Notes: generated by a model not told the origin, from the sequence alone. A DNA stretch of 20,098 nt from JAKOQB01 sp036824465 (GCA_036824465.1 DAITAC010000075.1:1-20098); one strand, 5' to 3'; shown: positions 8,003 to 15,449, numbered from the stretch's first letter. Translations and numbers: made by a program.

Positions 8003-8537
8003 GGTTCTCCTCCGAGAATGTGATTTGCTGAACTAGCCCGTGCTCCCTTGGCGTGTTGGCCAAGGCTTGCCCGCGGTCAGATCGCGCCTCGCCATTTTGC
8101 GGACTGCTTGCTTCCGTAGCCATAGGAATCGCCGTGCCCGTTGCGGTGCGTTGCATTTTTCTCACACGTTCTCCATAGGATCTGAACCTTGGTAGGCAAT
8201 GCTGCAATGCCCCTAGATTTAGCGCGGCGTGCCGCGATTAGGGCGGATTCTGGGACAGTAAGAAGCTGCAGCGGAACAGCACAGAGGGCGATAACTGAGG
8301 TGTCCCGCGCGCAGCGAGCCGTTGAATAATCCTTTCAACTAAGCAACCGATTTATCGCTCGGTTGGCGAAAATGCAACATAAGTTGCAGACGCGATGCAG
8401 TTCTGTTGTTCTTCCGTGATAGTCCGGCAAGAATCCACAATCGTCCAAAAACGATCAAATGTCGCCTGGCACATTTCGATGTGATGGGAGTTCGCCACAG
8501 GCGGCGATCCGTTTTGATGCCACTTGAAGGAGACCGC
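8003..8537. other. Divergent regulatory region between the two TonB-dependent receptors
   Basis: 535 nt without a convincing gene; it must contain the promoters of both receptors. It holds the Shine-Dalgarno sequences at both ends (GGAGGAG on the minus strand just above 8002, AAGGAGA at 8527-8533), a short GC palindrome at 8223-8236 (CGCGGC-GT-GCCGCG), and three inverted repeats at 8321-8387. No canonical 19-bp Fur box was recognised by eye. The frame opening at 8406 adds 44 residues without a signal sequence to the second receptor and is not believed to be its start. Confidence 0.6.
8321..8387. promoter_or_regulatory. Three tandem inverted repeats with CAAC/GTTG half-sites
   Basis: Repeat 1: GTTGAA (8321-8326) with TTCAAC (8334-8339), 7-nt spacer. 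Repeat 2: CAACCGA (8344-8350) with TCGGTTG (8359-8365), 8-nt spacer. Repeat 3: TGCAAC (8372-8377) with GTTGCA (8382-8387), 4-nt spacer. All arms match perfectly and all six contain CAAC or GTTG. They sit about 150-220 nt upstream of the plus-strand receptor and about 320-385 nt upstream of the minus-strand one. They could be binding sites for a regulator or, if transcribed, serial leader hairpins. The pairing is visible; the function is inferred. Confidence 0.5.
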
Positions 8538-11303
8538 ATGAAGGCTATCAAGTTGAACTCGATGGCGCGCGCTGTAGCGCTCGTCTTTGGAGGGGCCGCC
8601 GCTGTCTGGACACCTTGGGCTCTGGCGCAGCAGTCAAGTCAGCAGCTCGAGAGAGTTGAGATCACGGGTTCGTCGCTGCGGCGGGTCGATGCGGAAACCG
8701 CCCTGCCAGTCACCGTGATCAACACGGAAGATCTTGTCAAGCAGGGTGTGACGACCGTCGAGCAAGCCGTCCAGCGTATTGCTGCCAACCAGTCCAACTT
8801 CGGCGTCAGCGGGGCGATCGGCGCAACCACCGGCGCCAAGGCTGAGGCAGACATTCGCGGCCTCAGCGCCGCCAGCGGCACCAATGCCAACAAGACTCTG
8901 GTCTTGTTGAATGGCCGCCGGATCGCCAACCATGCATTCGACGCGGCCGCGGCCGACCTGAATGCCATCCCGTTGTCGGCCATTTCCCGTATCGAGGTTC
9001 TGCGGGATGGCGCGTCCGCGGTTTACGGAACTGATGCGATCGGCGGTGTCATCAATTTCATCCTGCGTCGAGATTTCCAGGGACTGGAGATCAGTGCCGA
9101 GAACCAGACACCGGAGAGATCCGGTGGAGGCGAGATCAACCGGGTCAACTTGCTGGCAGGCTTCGGTTCGCTCGCTTCGCAGCGCTTCAATGTGCTGGCG
9201 GCCGTTGATTGGCGCAAACAAACTGTCCTCGAAGCGGCGAAGCGTGACTTTTCGAAGACCGGCATTCTTGGAACTGGTCGCGCGGCCCTGACGTCGGGAA
9301 CAAGCGGCACATCTTTCCCCGGCGATCTGAATGGCTTCGAGCCGTCGGGTCCGAATTGTGCGCCGCCGACCTCACTGCCTCGATTCACAACTCCGGACAA
9401 TACGGGGGCGTTCAACAGTTGCCGTTACGATTTCACATCGCAGATCGACATCATTCCCAAGAACGAACAGTTGACCGGACTGCTGCGCGGCTCGTTTGCG
9501 TTGGCGGCCGAACACACGGCCTCGCTGGAGTACTTGTATGCGAACAACAAGGCTACATCGCGGGTCGCTGCCGCGCCGACCAGCCACCTGATGCCGGCGT
9601 CGAGTCCGTTCTTCCCGGCGGGCGCGCCGGTGGATTCCATCCCAGATATCAGATCGTCCGACCCGAACGCGGAGGTGCCGGGAGGAGTGGTCAACTGGCG
9701 CCAGGTCCCGGCCGGCAAGCGCACAAGCGGCGACGACACCACGACTGACCGACTGATGCTCGAGCTCCAGGGGACTCTCGCGAACTGGGACTACAAGACC
9801 GCGATTGGCCAGTCGAAGAACAAGAGCACGGCCTCCGTTAAGCAAGGCTATGTGAACGACAGCCTGATGCAGGACGGTGTATGGGACGGCAAGATCAATC
9901 CGTTCGGTCCGCAAACAGCGGCAGGTCAAGCGGCCATTGATGCCGCCCAGGTGGTCGCGGATACGCTGATCGGCGAGAACAAAGTCGACTTCTTTGACTT
10001 CCGAGTGACCAAGGACCTGATGCAGATGCAGGCGGGTCCGCTCTCGGTCGCTCTTGGTGCAGAGTATCGCAAGGAAAAGTCGTTCTTCGAGGCCACGCCC
10101 ATTACGGCGGAGCTGGGCAGTCTTGGCATCGATCCGGAAAGCGATACGAAGGGTGACCGCAATGTCAAGGCCCTTTTCGCGGAGATGGGCATCCCGATCA
10201 TGAAGTCGCTCGATCTGACGCTGGCCGTTCGTTACGACAGGTACAGCGATTTCGGCAGCACGACGAACCCGAAGGTCGGCTTGCGCTACCAGCCGACCAA
10301 ACAGTTGCTGCTGCGCGGTTCGTTCAACAAGGGTTTCCGCGCGCCGACCTTGTATGAAATCTGGGCCCCGCAGTCGTTGACATTCACCACCGATAACTAC
10401 GACGACCCGACTCTTTGCCCCAATGGCAATCCGGTGCCGGGAGCCTCGGCAGGCGTGGTTTGCGGCCAGCAGGTCCTGCAGCGCACGGGCGGTCCCGGCG
10501 GGCTTGGCAAGCCGGTGACTTCGCTTCAACCCGAGAAGTCGGACACTTACACGATTGGTTTCGTGTTCGAACCCATGCCGTCGATGACCATCGGGATTGA
10601 TTTCTGGAATATCAAGATCAAGAACCAGATCAGCGGTCTTCCCGAGCAGGCGGTCTTCGCCGATCCGTCGAAGTACACGCCCCGCTTCGTTCGCTGCAGC
10701 CAGCTTCCCGCGGGACAGGTTGCCGGACAGATCGACCGAACCGAGGTTGACGTCTGCCTGAACTACCCGAATTTCGATCCGATCGCGTACATTGACACTC
10801 CGTTCGAAAACCTGGGTGATCTGAAGACGAACGGGGTCGATTTGTCCTTCGCGTGGCGCTCAGGCGCAACGCAATACGGCCGCTGGGGCTTTGCGATCGA
10901 CGGCACTTACGTTGCGGAATACAAGTACCAGCGCGAGAAAGGCGGCGAATTCTTCAGTGCCGCCGGCCGGTATTCGGACAATGCGCCGGTGTTCCGTTGG
11001 CAGCACGTCGCATCAGTCAACTGGGGTGCGGGTCCGTGGAGTGCGGTCCTGACCAACCGCTACAAGTCGGGGTACACCGACCAAGGCGGCGAAAACGACG
11101 TGGGAACGTATTCAGTCTTCGACGCGTCCGTGACCTGGACCGGTGTCAAGAACCTGACGATCACCGGCGGTGTTCTCAATCTGTTTGACGAAGATCCGCC
11201 GCTGTCTGTGCAAGCCACAACCTTCCAGCGTGGCTACGACCCGCGATTCACCGACCCGCGTGGCCGCACCTACATGCTGCGCGCTGCTTACAAGTTCTTC
11301 TAA
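8538..11303 (+). CDS. TonB-dependent outer-membrane receptor (second, divergent copy)
   Basis: A 921-residue receptor. The ATG at 8538 follows AAGGAGA and begins a signal peptide cleaved after about residue 30 (WALA-QQ); the frame is open further up to 8406, but that would mask the signal. TonB-box-like LERVEITGS (37-45); plug about 52-180 with LVLLNGRRI, SRIEVLRDGASAVYGTDAI and VINFILRRD; barrel ending YKFF. It is clearly paralogous to the receptor at 5213-8002: same N-terminal box, the shared NLFDxDPP and GRTY motifs near the C-terminus, and equivalent cysteine pairs C274/C295, C627/C642 and C720/C740. Loop sequences differ a good deal, so the two may bind different ligands. A strong terminator follows. 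The ligand is unknown. Confidence 0.93.
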   Translation: MKAIKLNSMARAVALVFGGAAAVWTPWALAQQSSQQLERVEITGSSLRRVDAETALPVTVINTEDLVKQGVTTVEQAVQRIAANQSNFGVSGAIGATTGAKAEADIRGLSAASGTNANKTLVLLNGRRIANHAFDAAAADLNAIPLSAISRIEVLRDGASAVYGTDAIGGVINFILRRDFQGLEISAENQTPERSGGGEINRVNLLAGFGSLASQRFNVLAAVDWRKQTVLEAAKRDFSKTGILGTGRAALTSGTSGTSFPGDLNGFEPSGPNCAPPTSLPRFTTPDNTGAFNSCRYDFTSQIDIIPKNEQLTGLLRGSFALAAEHTASLEYLYANNKATSRVAAAPTSHLMPASSPFFPAGAPVDSIPDIRSSDPNAEVPGGVVNWRQVPAGKRTSGDDTTTDRLMLELQGTLANWDYKTAIGQSKNKSTASVKQGYVNDSLMQDGVWDGKINPFGPQTAAGQAAIDAAQVVADTLIGENKVDFFDFRVTKDLMQMQAGPLSVALGAEYRKEKSFFEATPITAELGSLGIDPESDTKGDRNVKALFAEMGIPIMKSLDLTLAVRYDRYSDFGSTTNPKVGLRYQPTKQLLLRGSFNKGFRAPTLYEIWAPQSLTFTTDNYDDPTLCPNGNPVPGASAGVVCGQQVLQRTGGPGGLGKPVTSLQPEKSDTYTIGFVFEPMPSMTIGIDFWNIKIKNQISGLPEQAVFADPSKYTPRFVRCSQLPAGQVAGQIDRTEVDVCLNYPNFDPIAYIDTPFENLGDLKTNGVDLSFAWRSGATQYGRWGFAIDGTYVAEYKYQREKGGEFFSAAGRYSDNAPVFRWQHVASVNWGAGPWSAVLTNRYKSGYTDQGGENDVGTYSVFDASVTWTGVKNLTITGGVLNLFDEDPPLSVQATTFQRGYDPRFTDPRGRTYMLRAAYKFF

Positions 11304-11325
11304 GCGTTTCGATTTGGCTAGAAGC

Positions 11326-11358
11326 AAGCCCGCGGCCGCAAAACCGCGGGCTTTTTTT
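11326..11358 (+). terminator. Rho-independent terminator of the second receptor
   Basis: A perfect 10-bp stem, AAGCCCGCGG (11326-11335) with CCGCGGGCTT (11344-11353), has an 8-nt loop and runs into seven T residues (11352-11358). It starts 22 nt after the receptor stop codon. On the minus strand the stem has no T tract, so it is at best a weak terminator for the converging TPR gene. Confidence 0.92.
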
Positions 11359-11412
11359 CCTCAGAAAGTCTGCGTTCGAAGATGCCCGCGACGGCTGTTC
11401 CGGTGTCGCGAC

Positions 11413-12633
11413 TCAGGGCAGGCGCAACCAGAGGTGCGCGAGGTCCGCTGCACCATCCGTGCCGGTAACTGACTTGAAGGCCTGCGCCGCACGGCCCTTT
11501 TGGCCGGCCCGGGTCAACGCGATTCCCAGGTGAAGGTTGGCGTCGACCGGGTAGCGCAGCCCCCCTTTGGCGATGCCCTTCTGAATCAGATCGGTGCCTT
11601 TGTCGTACTGGCCGAGGCCGGTGTACGCAAGCCCGGTCCGCACCAGCAGGTTCCCATCCTTGGCGGCAAGGCCTTCGGCCTCCGCGGCTTTGAGTTCACT
11701 GGGCGCATTGGCCACACGCTGCGCCGCGAGTGCCTGCAGCCTCTTCTGCCGTTCAACCTCACCTGTCTTGCCAAGCAGACCGGAAGCGAATGCGTCGTCA
11801 ATGACCTTCTTGGCTTCGGCGGCCTGGCCGGCCTGCAGCGCGAGCTGCGCCATCTCCATCACATCTTCGGCTTTGGTGAGGTTTCCCGTGGCGAGCCGCA
11901 ATCGCATCAGGTCGAGCGAGTGGCGGTCAGAAAAGCCGCTCTTGCTGGTCAGTCGATTGATGTAGAGCGCGAAGTACTCTTTCTTCGGGTAGTAGGCGAC
12001 GAGCTTTTCGATCGTTAACGTCTGCGCCTGGCCCTGCCCGGTCCGCATCTGGGCATCCGCCAGACGCAACAGATCGCCCTCGTCTGGCCGGCGTCCAGCC
12101 TGTTCGGCGGCATTCACGGCGGCCTGAGATTCGCGCGCCACGGCGTTGTAGTCGCCGCTCTGGGCATTCACGTAGGCCAGCAACTGACTGAGTTGCGGGC
12201 TCGAAGCACCCGCCTGCTGGGCCTTGACTGCCCACTCGCGCGTCTTGCCCCAATCCTTGCTCTGGGAGTACGCAAAGGCGATCTGCTCGGCCGTCTGCGC
12301 CTGCTCGGCGCCACTCATCCGGCCGGACGCATAAGCCGCCTCAAAGGAGCGGATCGCCGTGGCCGCATCGCCGGCGCGCAGCGCGGCCGCACCGCGCATG
12401 CGGTCAAGCATCAACTGCTCGGCGGGTGTCTTGTTTGCAACATTCTCGGCGTCGCGCACCTTGGCCAGTGCTTCCTTGGCTTTGCCCGCCTTGAGGAGGT
12501 CTGCGGCCTGCTGCAACGGTTTGCCGACCTCCGGGCGCAGACCCTGCGCGTGGGCAAGATTGACGCAACCCGCGGCGACGAGCGCGGCGATCAATGCACG
12601 GACGGAGCGGTCGACGGGCTGGCGGAAACTCAT
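11413..12633 (-). CDS. Periplasmic TPR-repeat protein of the Ton operon
   Basis: A 406-residue exported helical-repeat protein. The N-terminal signal runs to about residue 29 (NLAHA-QG); a C at 23 (VAAGC) leaves a lipoprotein possible but less likely. The rest is Ala-rich with degenerate TPR units, for example AADLLKAGKAKEALAKVRDA (43-62), GDAATAIRSFEAAYASG and LVRTGLAYTGLGQYDKGTDL. It is the last gene of tonB-exbB-exbD-exbD-TPR, and its ATG overlaps the TGA of the second exbD by 4 nt (ATGA, 12630-12633), so expression is coupled. TPR proteins encoded with some TonB systems (for example TtpC of Vibrio TonB2) are needed for their function; an equivalent role here is inference from position. 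Confidence 0.82.
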   Translation of the reverse strand: MSFRQPVDRSVRALIAALVAAGCVNLAHAQGLRPEVGKPLQQAADLLKAGKAKEALAKVRDAENVANKTPAEQLMLDRMRGAAALRAGDAATAIRSFEAAYASGRMSGAEQAQTAEQIAFAYSQSKDWGKTREWAVKAQQAGASSPQLSQLLAYVNAQSGDYNAVARESQAAVNAAEQAGRRPDEGDLLRLADAQMRTGQGQAQTLTIEKLVAYYPKKEYFALYINRLTSKSGFSDRHSLDLMRLRLATGNLTKAEDVMEMAQLALQAGQAAEAKKVIDDAFASGLLGKTGEVERQKRLQALAAQRVANAPSELKAAEAEGLAAKDGNLLVRTGLAYTGLGQYDKGTDLIQKGIAKGGLRYPVDANLHLGIALTRAGQKGRAAQAFKSVTGTDGAADLAHLWLRLP

Positions 12634-13061
12634 CGCACGAACTGTTCGTTGCCTATTAATCCAAGTTTGGTCACGCCCAGTCGCTGTGCCGCCGCCATGA
12701 CCGCCGCCACATCCTTGTACTCAGCGAGCTTGTTGGGCCGCAGATGGACCTCGGGCTGAGGTGCCGCACTCGCCGCCTGAGTCAGCTTCTCTTCGAGCGC
12801 TGTCTTGTTCGAAACCATCACTCCATCCCAGAAGATCGTGCCGTCGAAATCGACGTCGATGGTGATGACGACCGGTTTCTCCAGCGGCGGCGGCGGATTG
12901 CCGATCGGCATGTTCAGATTCACTGAATGAAGCTGGATCGGAATGGTGATGATCAGCATCACCAGCAGCACCAGCATCACGTCGATCAGCGGCGTGGTGT
13001 TGATGTCGATCATCACGTCCGGCTCGCCTGAACTGCCGCCGGCACCGATATTCATTGCCAT
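12630..13061 (-). CDS. exbD: ExbD/TolR-family proton-channel subunit (second copy)
   Basis: A 143-residue inner-membrane protein. A short cytoplasmic start is followed by INTTPLIDVMLVLLVMLII, the single transmembrane helix with the essential proton-pathway aspartate at D27, then a periplasmic domain (about 45-143) containing PPPP at 57-60. Together with ExbB it turns the proton gradient into force on TonB. The ATG at 13061 follows GGGAGAA. It lies 27 nt after the first exbD and overlaps the TPR gene by 4 nt. It differs strongly from the other copy outside the membrane helix, so the two are probably not interchangeable. Confidence 0.93.
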   Translation of the reverse strand: MAMNIGAGGSSGEPDVMIDINTTPLIDVMLVLLVMLIITIPIQLHSVNLNMPIGNPPPPLEKPVVITIDVDFDGTIFWDGVMVSNKTALEEKLTQAASAAPQPEVHLRPNKLAEYKDVAAVMAAAQRLGVTKLGLIGNEQFVR

Positions 13062-13088
13062 GTCTTTCTCCCAGTGTCGTCGGCTCGT

Positions 13089-13517
13089 TCAGCTGCTGCG
13101 CGCGGGCGGTTCGGTGACAAAGCCGATCTTCAGGATGCCGGCACGCTGGCACGCGAACACAACACGCCCGACGAATTCATAGCGCCCGGCCAGATCGCCG
13201 CGAATGTGCACTTCGGGTTGCGGCTGCAGCACGGCGATCTTCTTCAGCCGGCCGACCAGGTCATCGTTGTCTCGCACTTTCTGCATGCCCCAGTAAACAT
13301 CGCCGTCCTTGGTGACCGCAATCTCGATGTTTTCGGGTTTCGTCTGCCGCGGCACGTTCGTTTCCTGCGGCAGTTGCAGCGCAATCGACTGCGTGACCAC
13401 TGGAATCGTGATCAGGAAGATGATCAGCAGCACCAGCATCACGTCCACCAGCGGCGTCGTGTTGATGGCGGAGATCGCTTCGCCTTCTTCTTCGCCCGAA
13501 CCGACGTTCATTGCCAT
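13089..13517 (-). CDS. exbD: ExbD/TolR-family proton-channel subunit (first copy)
   Basis: A 142-residue ExbD. The N-terminus MAMNVGSGEEEGEAISAINT is acidic; TPLVDVMLVLLIIFLITIPV is the transmembrane helix with the conserved aspartate at D25; the periplasmic domain follows (VTKDGDVYWGMQKV, PQPEVHIRGD, and an RVVFACQRAGILKIGFVTEP end). It sits 21 nt after exbB and 27 nt before the second exbD in the same operon. A GAGGAA sequence precedes the ATG at 13517. TolR is an alternative family name, but no tolA, tolB or pal is nearby and tonB heads the operon, so ExbD fits better. Confidence 0.93.
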   Translation of the reverse strand: MAMNVGSGEEEGEAISAINTTPLVDVMLVLLIIFLITIPVVTQSIALQLPQETNVPRQTKPENIEIAVTKDGDVYWGMQKVRDNDDLVGRLKKIAVLQPQPEVHIRGDLAGRYEFVGRVVFACQRAGILKIGFVTEPPARSS

Positions 13518-13538
13518 GGCTGGGTTCCTCTCGGAGGG

Positions 13539-14411
13539 TCAGCGCGCGGGGCGCGCTTCGGCGCGACGACCCAGCAGCACGGCGTGCAGGTCGGAGCCGA
13601 ACGCACGCACGGTTTCCATCGCAACCTTGTTGCGACGGACAAGCCAGTTGTAGCCAAGCACTGCCGGCACGGCGACCGCAAGGCCAATGGCCGTCATGAT
13701 CAGCGCTTCGCCGACCGGACCCGCGACCTTGTCGATCGAAGCTTGACCCGCGATACCGATTGCAGTCAGCGCGTGATAAATCCCCCATACCGTTCCGAAC
13801 AGACCCACGAACGGTGCTGTTGATCCGACGGTGGCGAGGAACGCCAGCCCATCCTGCATGCGGTTCTGCACTGTGTCGACGGCACGCTGCACCGACATCG
13901 TGACCCAGGTGTTCATATCGATGTTTTCCGTCAGCGTTCCTTCGTGATGTTGATTGGCTTCAAGGCCGGTCTCGGCGATATATCGATAGGCGCTGTTCGC
14001 TCTCAGCTTCTTCGTCCCCTCCTGCAGGGATGCGGCCTTCCAGAAGGTCTGCTGCATCGCGGTGCCTTCCCGCCCGAGCTTGAACTGTTCCCACAGCTTC
14101 ACAAACATGATGTACCAGCTTCCCATCGACATGATCACCAGGATGATCAACGTGCCCTTGGAAACGAAATCGCCCTGCTTCCACAGGGCTTCCAGGCCGT
14201 AGGGGTTGTCAATCGTTTCCTTGGTCACGGTTGGAGCAACTGGCGCGGCCTTGGCTGCGGGAGCTTCGGCCGCGGGGGCCGCGGCTGGTGTTGCCGCCGG
14301 CGGCGCTGACTTCGCTGCATCCTGCGCAAAGGCGGTCATCGGGGCGATGATGGCGGCGGCGGCAAGCATCAGCGCCAGTCCAACTGCTGTGCGTCGAATG
14401 AGAGCAAACAT
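13539..14411 (-). CDS. exbB: ExbB/TolQ-family proton-channel subunit with signal peptide and Ala/Pro-rich N-terminus
   Basis: A 290-residue inner-membrane protein. Residues 1-30 look like a cleavable signal peptide (MTAFA-QD) and 31-62 are an Ala/Pro-rich linker. The ExbB core follows: first transmembrane helix about 86-105, a cytoplasmic segment, second helix about 189-213 (FLATVGSTAPFVGLFGTVWG), third helix about 233-256 (GEALIMTAIGLAVAVPA). It forms the pentameric proton channel around ExbD that drives TonB. The ATG at 14411 follows AAGGAGA. It is 103 nt downstream of tonB, with a stable hairpin between. The N-terminal extension makes it longer than E. coli ExbB (244 residues); such extended forms occur in other Proteobacteria. 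Confidence 0.93.
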   Translation of the reverse strand: MFALIRRTAVGLALMLAAAAIIAPMTAFAQDAAKSAPPAATPAAAPAAEAPAAKAAPVAPTVTKETIDNPYGLEALWKQGDFVSKGTLIILVIMSMGSWYIMFVKLWEQFKLGREGTAMQQTFWKAASLQEGTKKLRANSAYRYIAETGLEANQHHEGTLTENIDMNTWVTMSVQRAVDTVQNRMQDGLAFLATVGSTAPFVGLFGTVWGIYHALTAIGIAGQASIDKVAGPVGEALIMTAIGLAVAVPAVLGYNWLVRRNKVAMETVRAFGSDLHAVLLGRRAEARPAR

Positions 14412-14445
14412 TTGCAGGTCTCCTTATGGGGAAGATTGAAACTAT

Positions 14446-14463
14446 GGCGCGCCGAAGCGCGCC
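14446..14463 (-). promoter_or_regulatory. Stable intercistronic hairpin between tonB and exbB
   Basis: On the minus strand this reads GGCGCGC-TTCG-GCGCGCC: a perfect 7-bp GC stem closed as C(UUCG)G, a notably stable RNA tetraloop. No T tract follows (ATAGTTTC), so it is not a standard terminator. It lies 34 nt before the exbB start. It may protect an mRNA end or cause partial attenuation, giving tonB and exbBD different levels. That role is inferred. Confidence 0.6.
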
Positions 14464-14514
14464 TGCGGCATGGCCTTTTGGGCCGCCTCGTTCTCTGTGG
14501 TTGATGTTCCTGGG

Positions 14515-15168
14515 TTACTTGATCTTGAAGCTGATGGGGGCCTGCGCCCGGACATCCTGCCCCTGACCCTGACAGGCCAGACGCGACACGACGTTCAGGG
14601 AAACGCGATTGAAGACCCGGTTGGTGGACGAGCGGATCACCGGGTCACGAACCTGCCCGTTCGCGGCCACCGTGAATTCGATCACGACCTCGCCTTCGAT
14701 GTTGTCGAGCAGCGCTTCCCGCGGGTAGGTGATCGATCCCATGACCTCGCGGTAGTTTGCACAGACCACGGCCGCGCTGCGGACAGCCGGCGGCGGCGGT
14801 GCCGGCGCAGGCGGTGCTGGTTCGACTGGTTTCTGAATCACCACCGCCTGCGGCGCGGGCGGTGCTTCCTGCGTCACCGCGGTGATCGTCGGCGCAGCCT
14901 GGGGCGCCGCGATGTTGATCTCGGGCGGTGGGATGAACGGCGGCGGAGGTGCGGCGACCTTCGGTGGCGGTGGCAGGACTTCGGGCGGCGGTGGCTTCTT
15001 GACCACTTCCTCGATGACCTTCACCTCGATCGGACCCTTGACGACTTCGACCACCTTGCGTGCGAGGCCTGTCACCAGCGCATAGATGACGACGATGTGC
15101 AGCAGAATGACGCCGCCGATACCAATCAGATGCCGGGCCGGATTGCGCTGTTGGCGCGCAAAATCCAT
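14515..15168 (-). CDS. tonB: TonB energy-transducing protein
   Basis: A 217-residue TonB, first gene of the motor operon. An N-terminal transmembrane anchor (about 13-34, GIGGVILLHIVVIYALVTG) carries a helix histidine at H24, the kind of residue required for coupling to ExbB/ExbD. A long Pro-rich periplasmic spacer (about 58-128) follows, then a C-terminal receptor-binding domain (about 130-217, with YPREALLDNIEGEVVIEFTV and FNRVSLNVVSRL). C136 and C199 bracket that domain and may form a disulfide. The ATG at 15168 follows GGGAGAA. It should transmit force to the two receptors in this window. A candidate -10 (TAGAAT, minus strand near 15211-15216) has no convincing -35. Confidence 0.93.
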   Translation of the reverse strand: MDFARQQRNPARHLIGIGGVILLHIVVIYALVTGLARKVVEVVKGPIEVKVIEEVVKKPPPPEVLPPPPKVAAPPPPFIPPPEINIAAPQAAPTITAVTQEAPPAPQAVVIQKPVEPAPPAPAPPPPAVRSAAVVCANYREVMGSITYPREALLDNIEGEVVIEFTVAANGQVRDPVIRSSTNRVFNRVSLNVVSRLACQGQGQDVRAQAPISFKIK

Positions 15169-15403
15169 GTGGAGTTCTCCCGCTGATGCAATTGCGCAAA
15201 GGGCGCGATTCTAGTGGTTTATGCGCGGTTTTTCCGGCCTGCCCGTGCAATTCCCCGCTGACGCACTGCCCGCAGCCTAGCGAGTGTTTCTTGATCTGCG
15301 GCCAGATAAACGTCGAACCGTTGGCAAGTCCGCTGTCCGGGTCTCGGCTGTCTCTATCAATCTGTGCGGATGAGCGCGTGGAGTCGACGGCGCGCAGTGA
15401 GCA

Positions 15404-15433
15404 GGTGACCCGGAGCAGTTCGCTCGCGTCACC
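15404..15433. repeat. Hairpin-forming inverted repeat between the small unknown gene and tonB
   Basis: GGTGAC (15404-15409) pairs with GTCACC (15428-15433), and an inner GAGC (15413-15416) with GCTC (15422-15425). It lies just past the stop of the minus-strand small unknown gene and upstream of tonB. There is no T tract, so it could be a weak terminator or processing site, or chance in GC-rich DNA. Confidence 0.35.
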
Positions 15434-15449
15434 CGCATTTGCTTCGGGA

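Noticed and set aside
8003..8537. Possible Fur box between the receptors
   Set aside because: No stretch resembling the 19-bp GATAATGATAATCATTATC consensus was recognised by eye; a matrix scan would be needed to exclude a weak site.
9372..10529. A 385-codon minus-strand open frame inside the second receptor gene
   Set aside because: Fully antisense to a clear TonB-dependent receptor, Arg/His-rich and without recognisable motifs.
13074..13823. A 249-codon plus-strand open frame opposite exbD and exbB
   Set aside because: Antisense to two certain genes, His/Arg-rich composition, no supporting signal.
13089..14411. Tol-Pal system (tolQ/tolR) as an alternative for exbB/exbD
   Set aside because: The operon starts with a typical TonB and contains no tolA, tolB, pal or ybgC; two neighbouring TonB-dependent receptors favour ExbBD.
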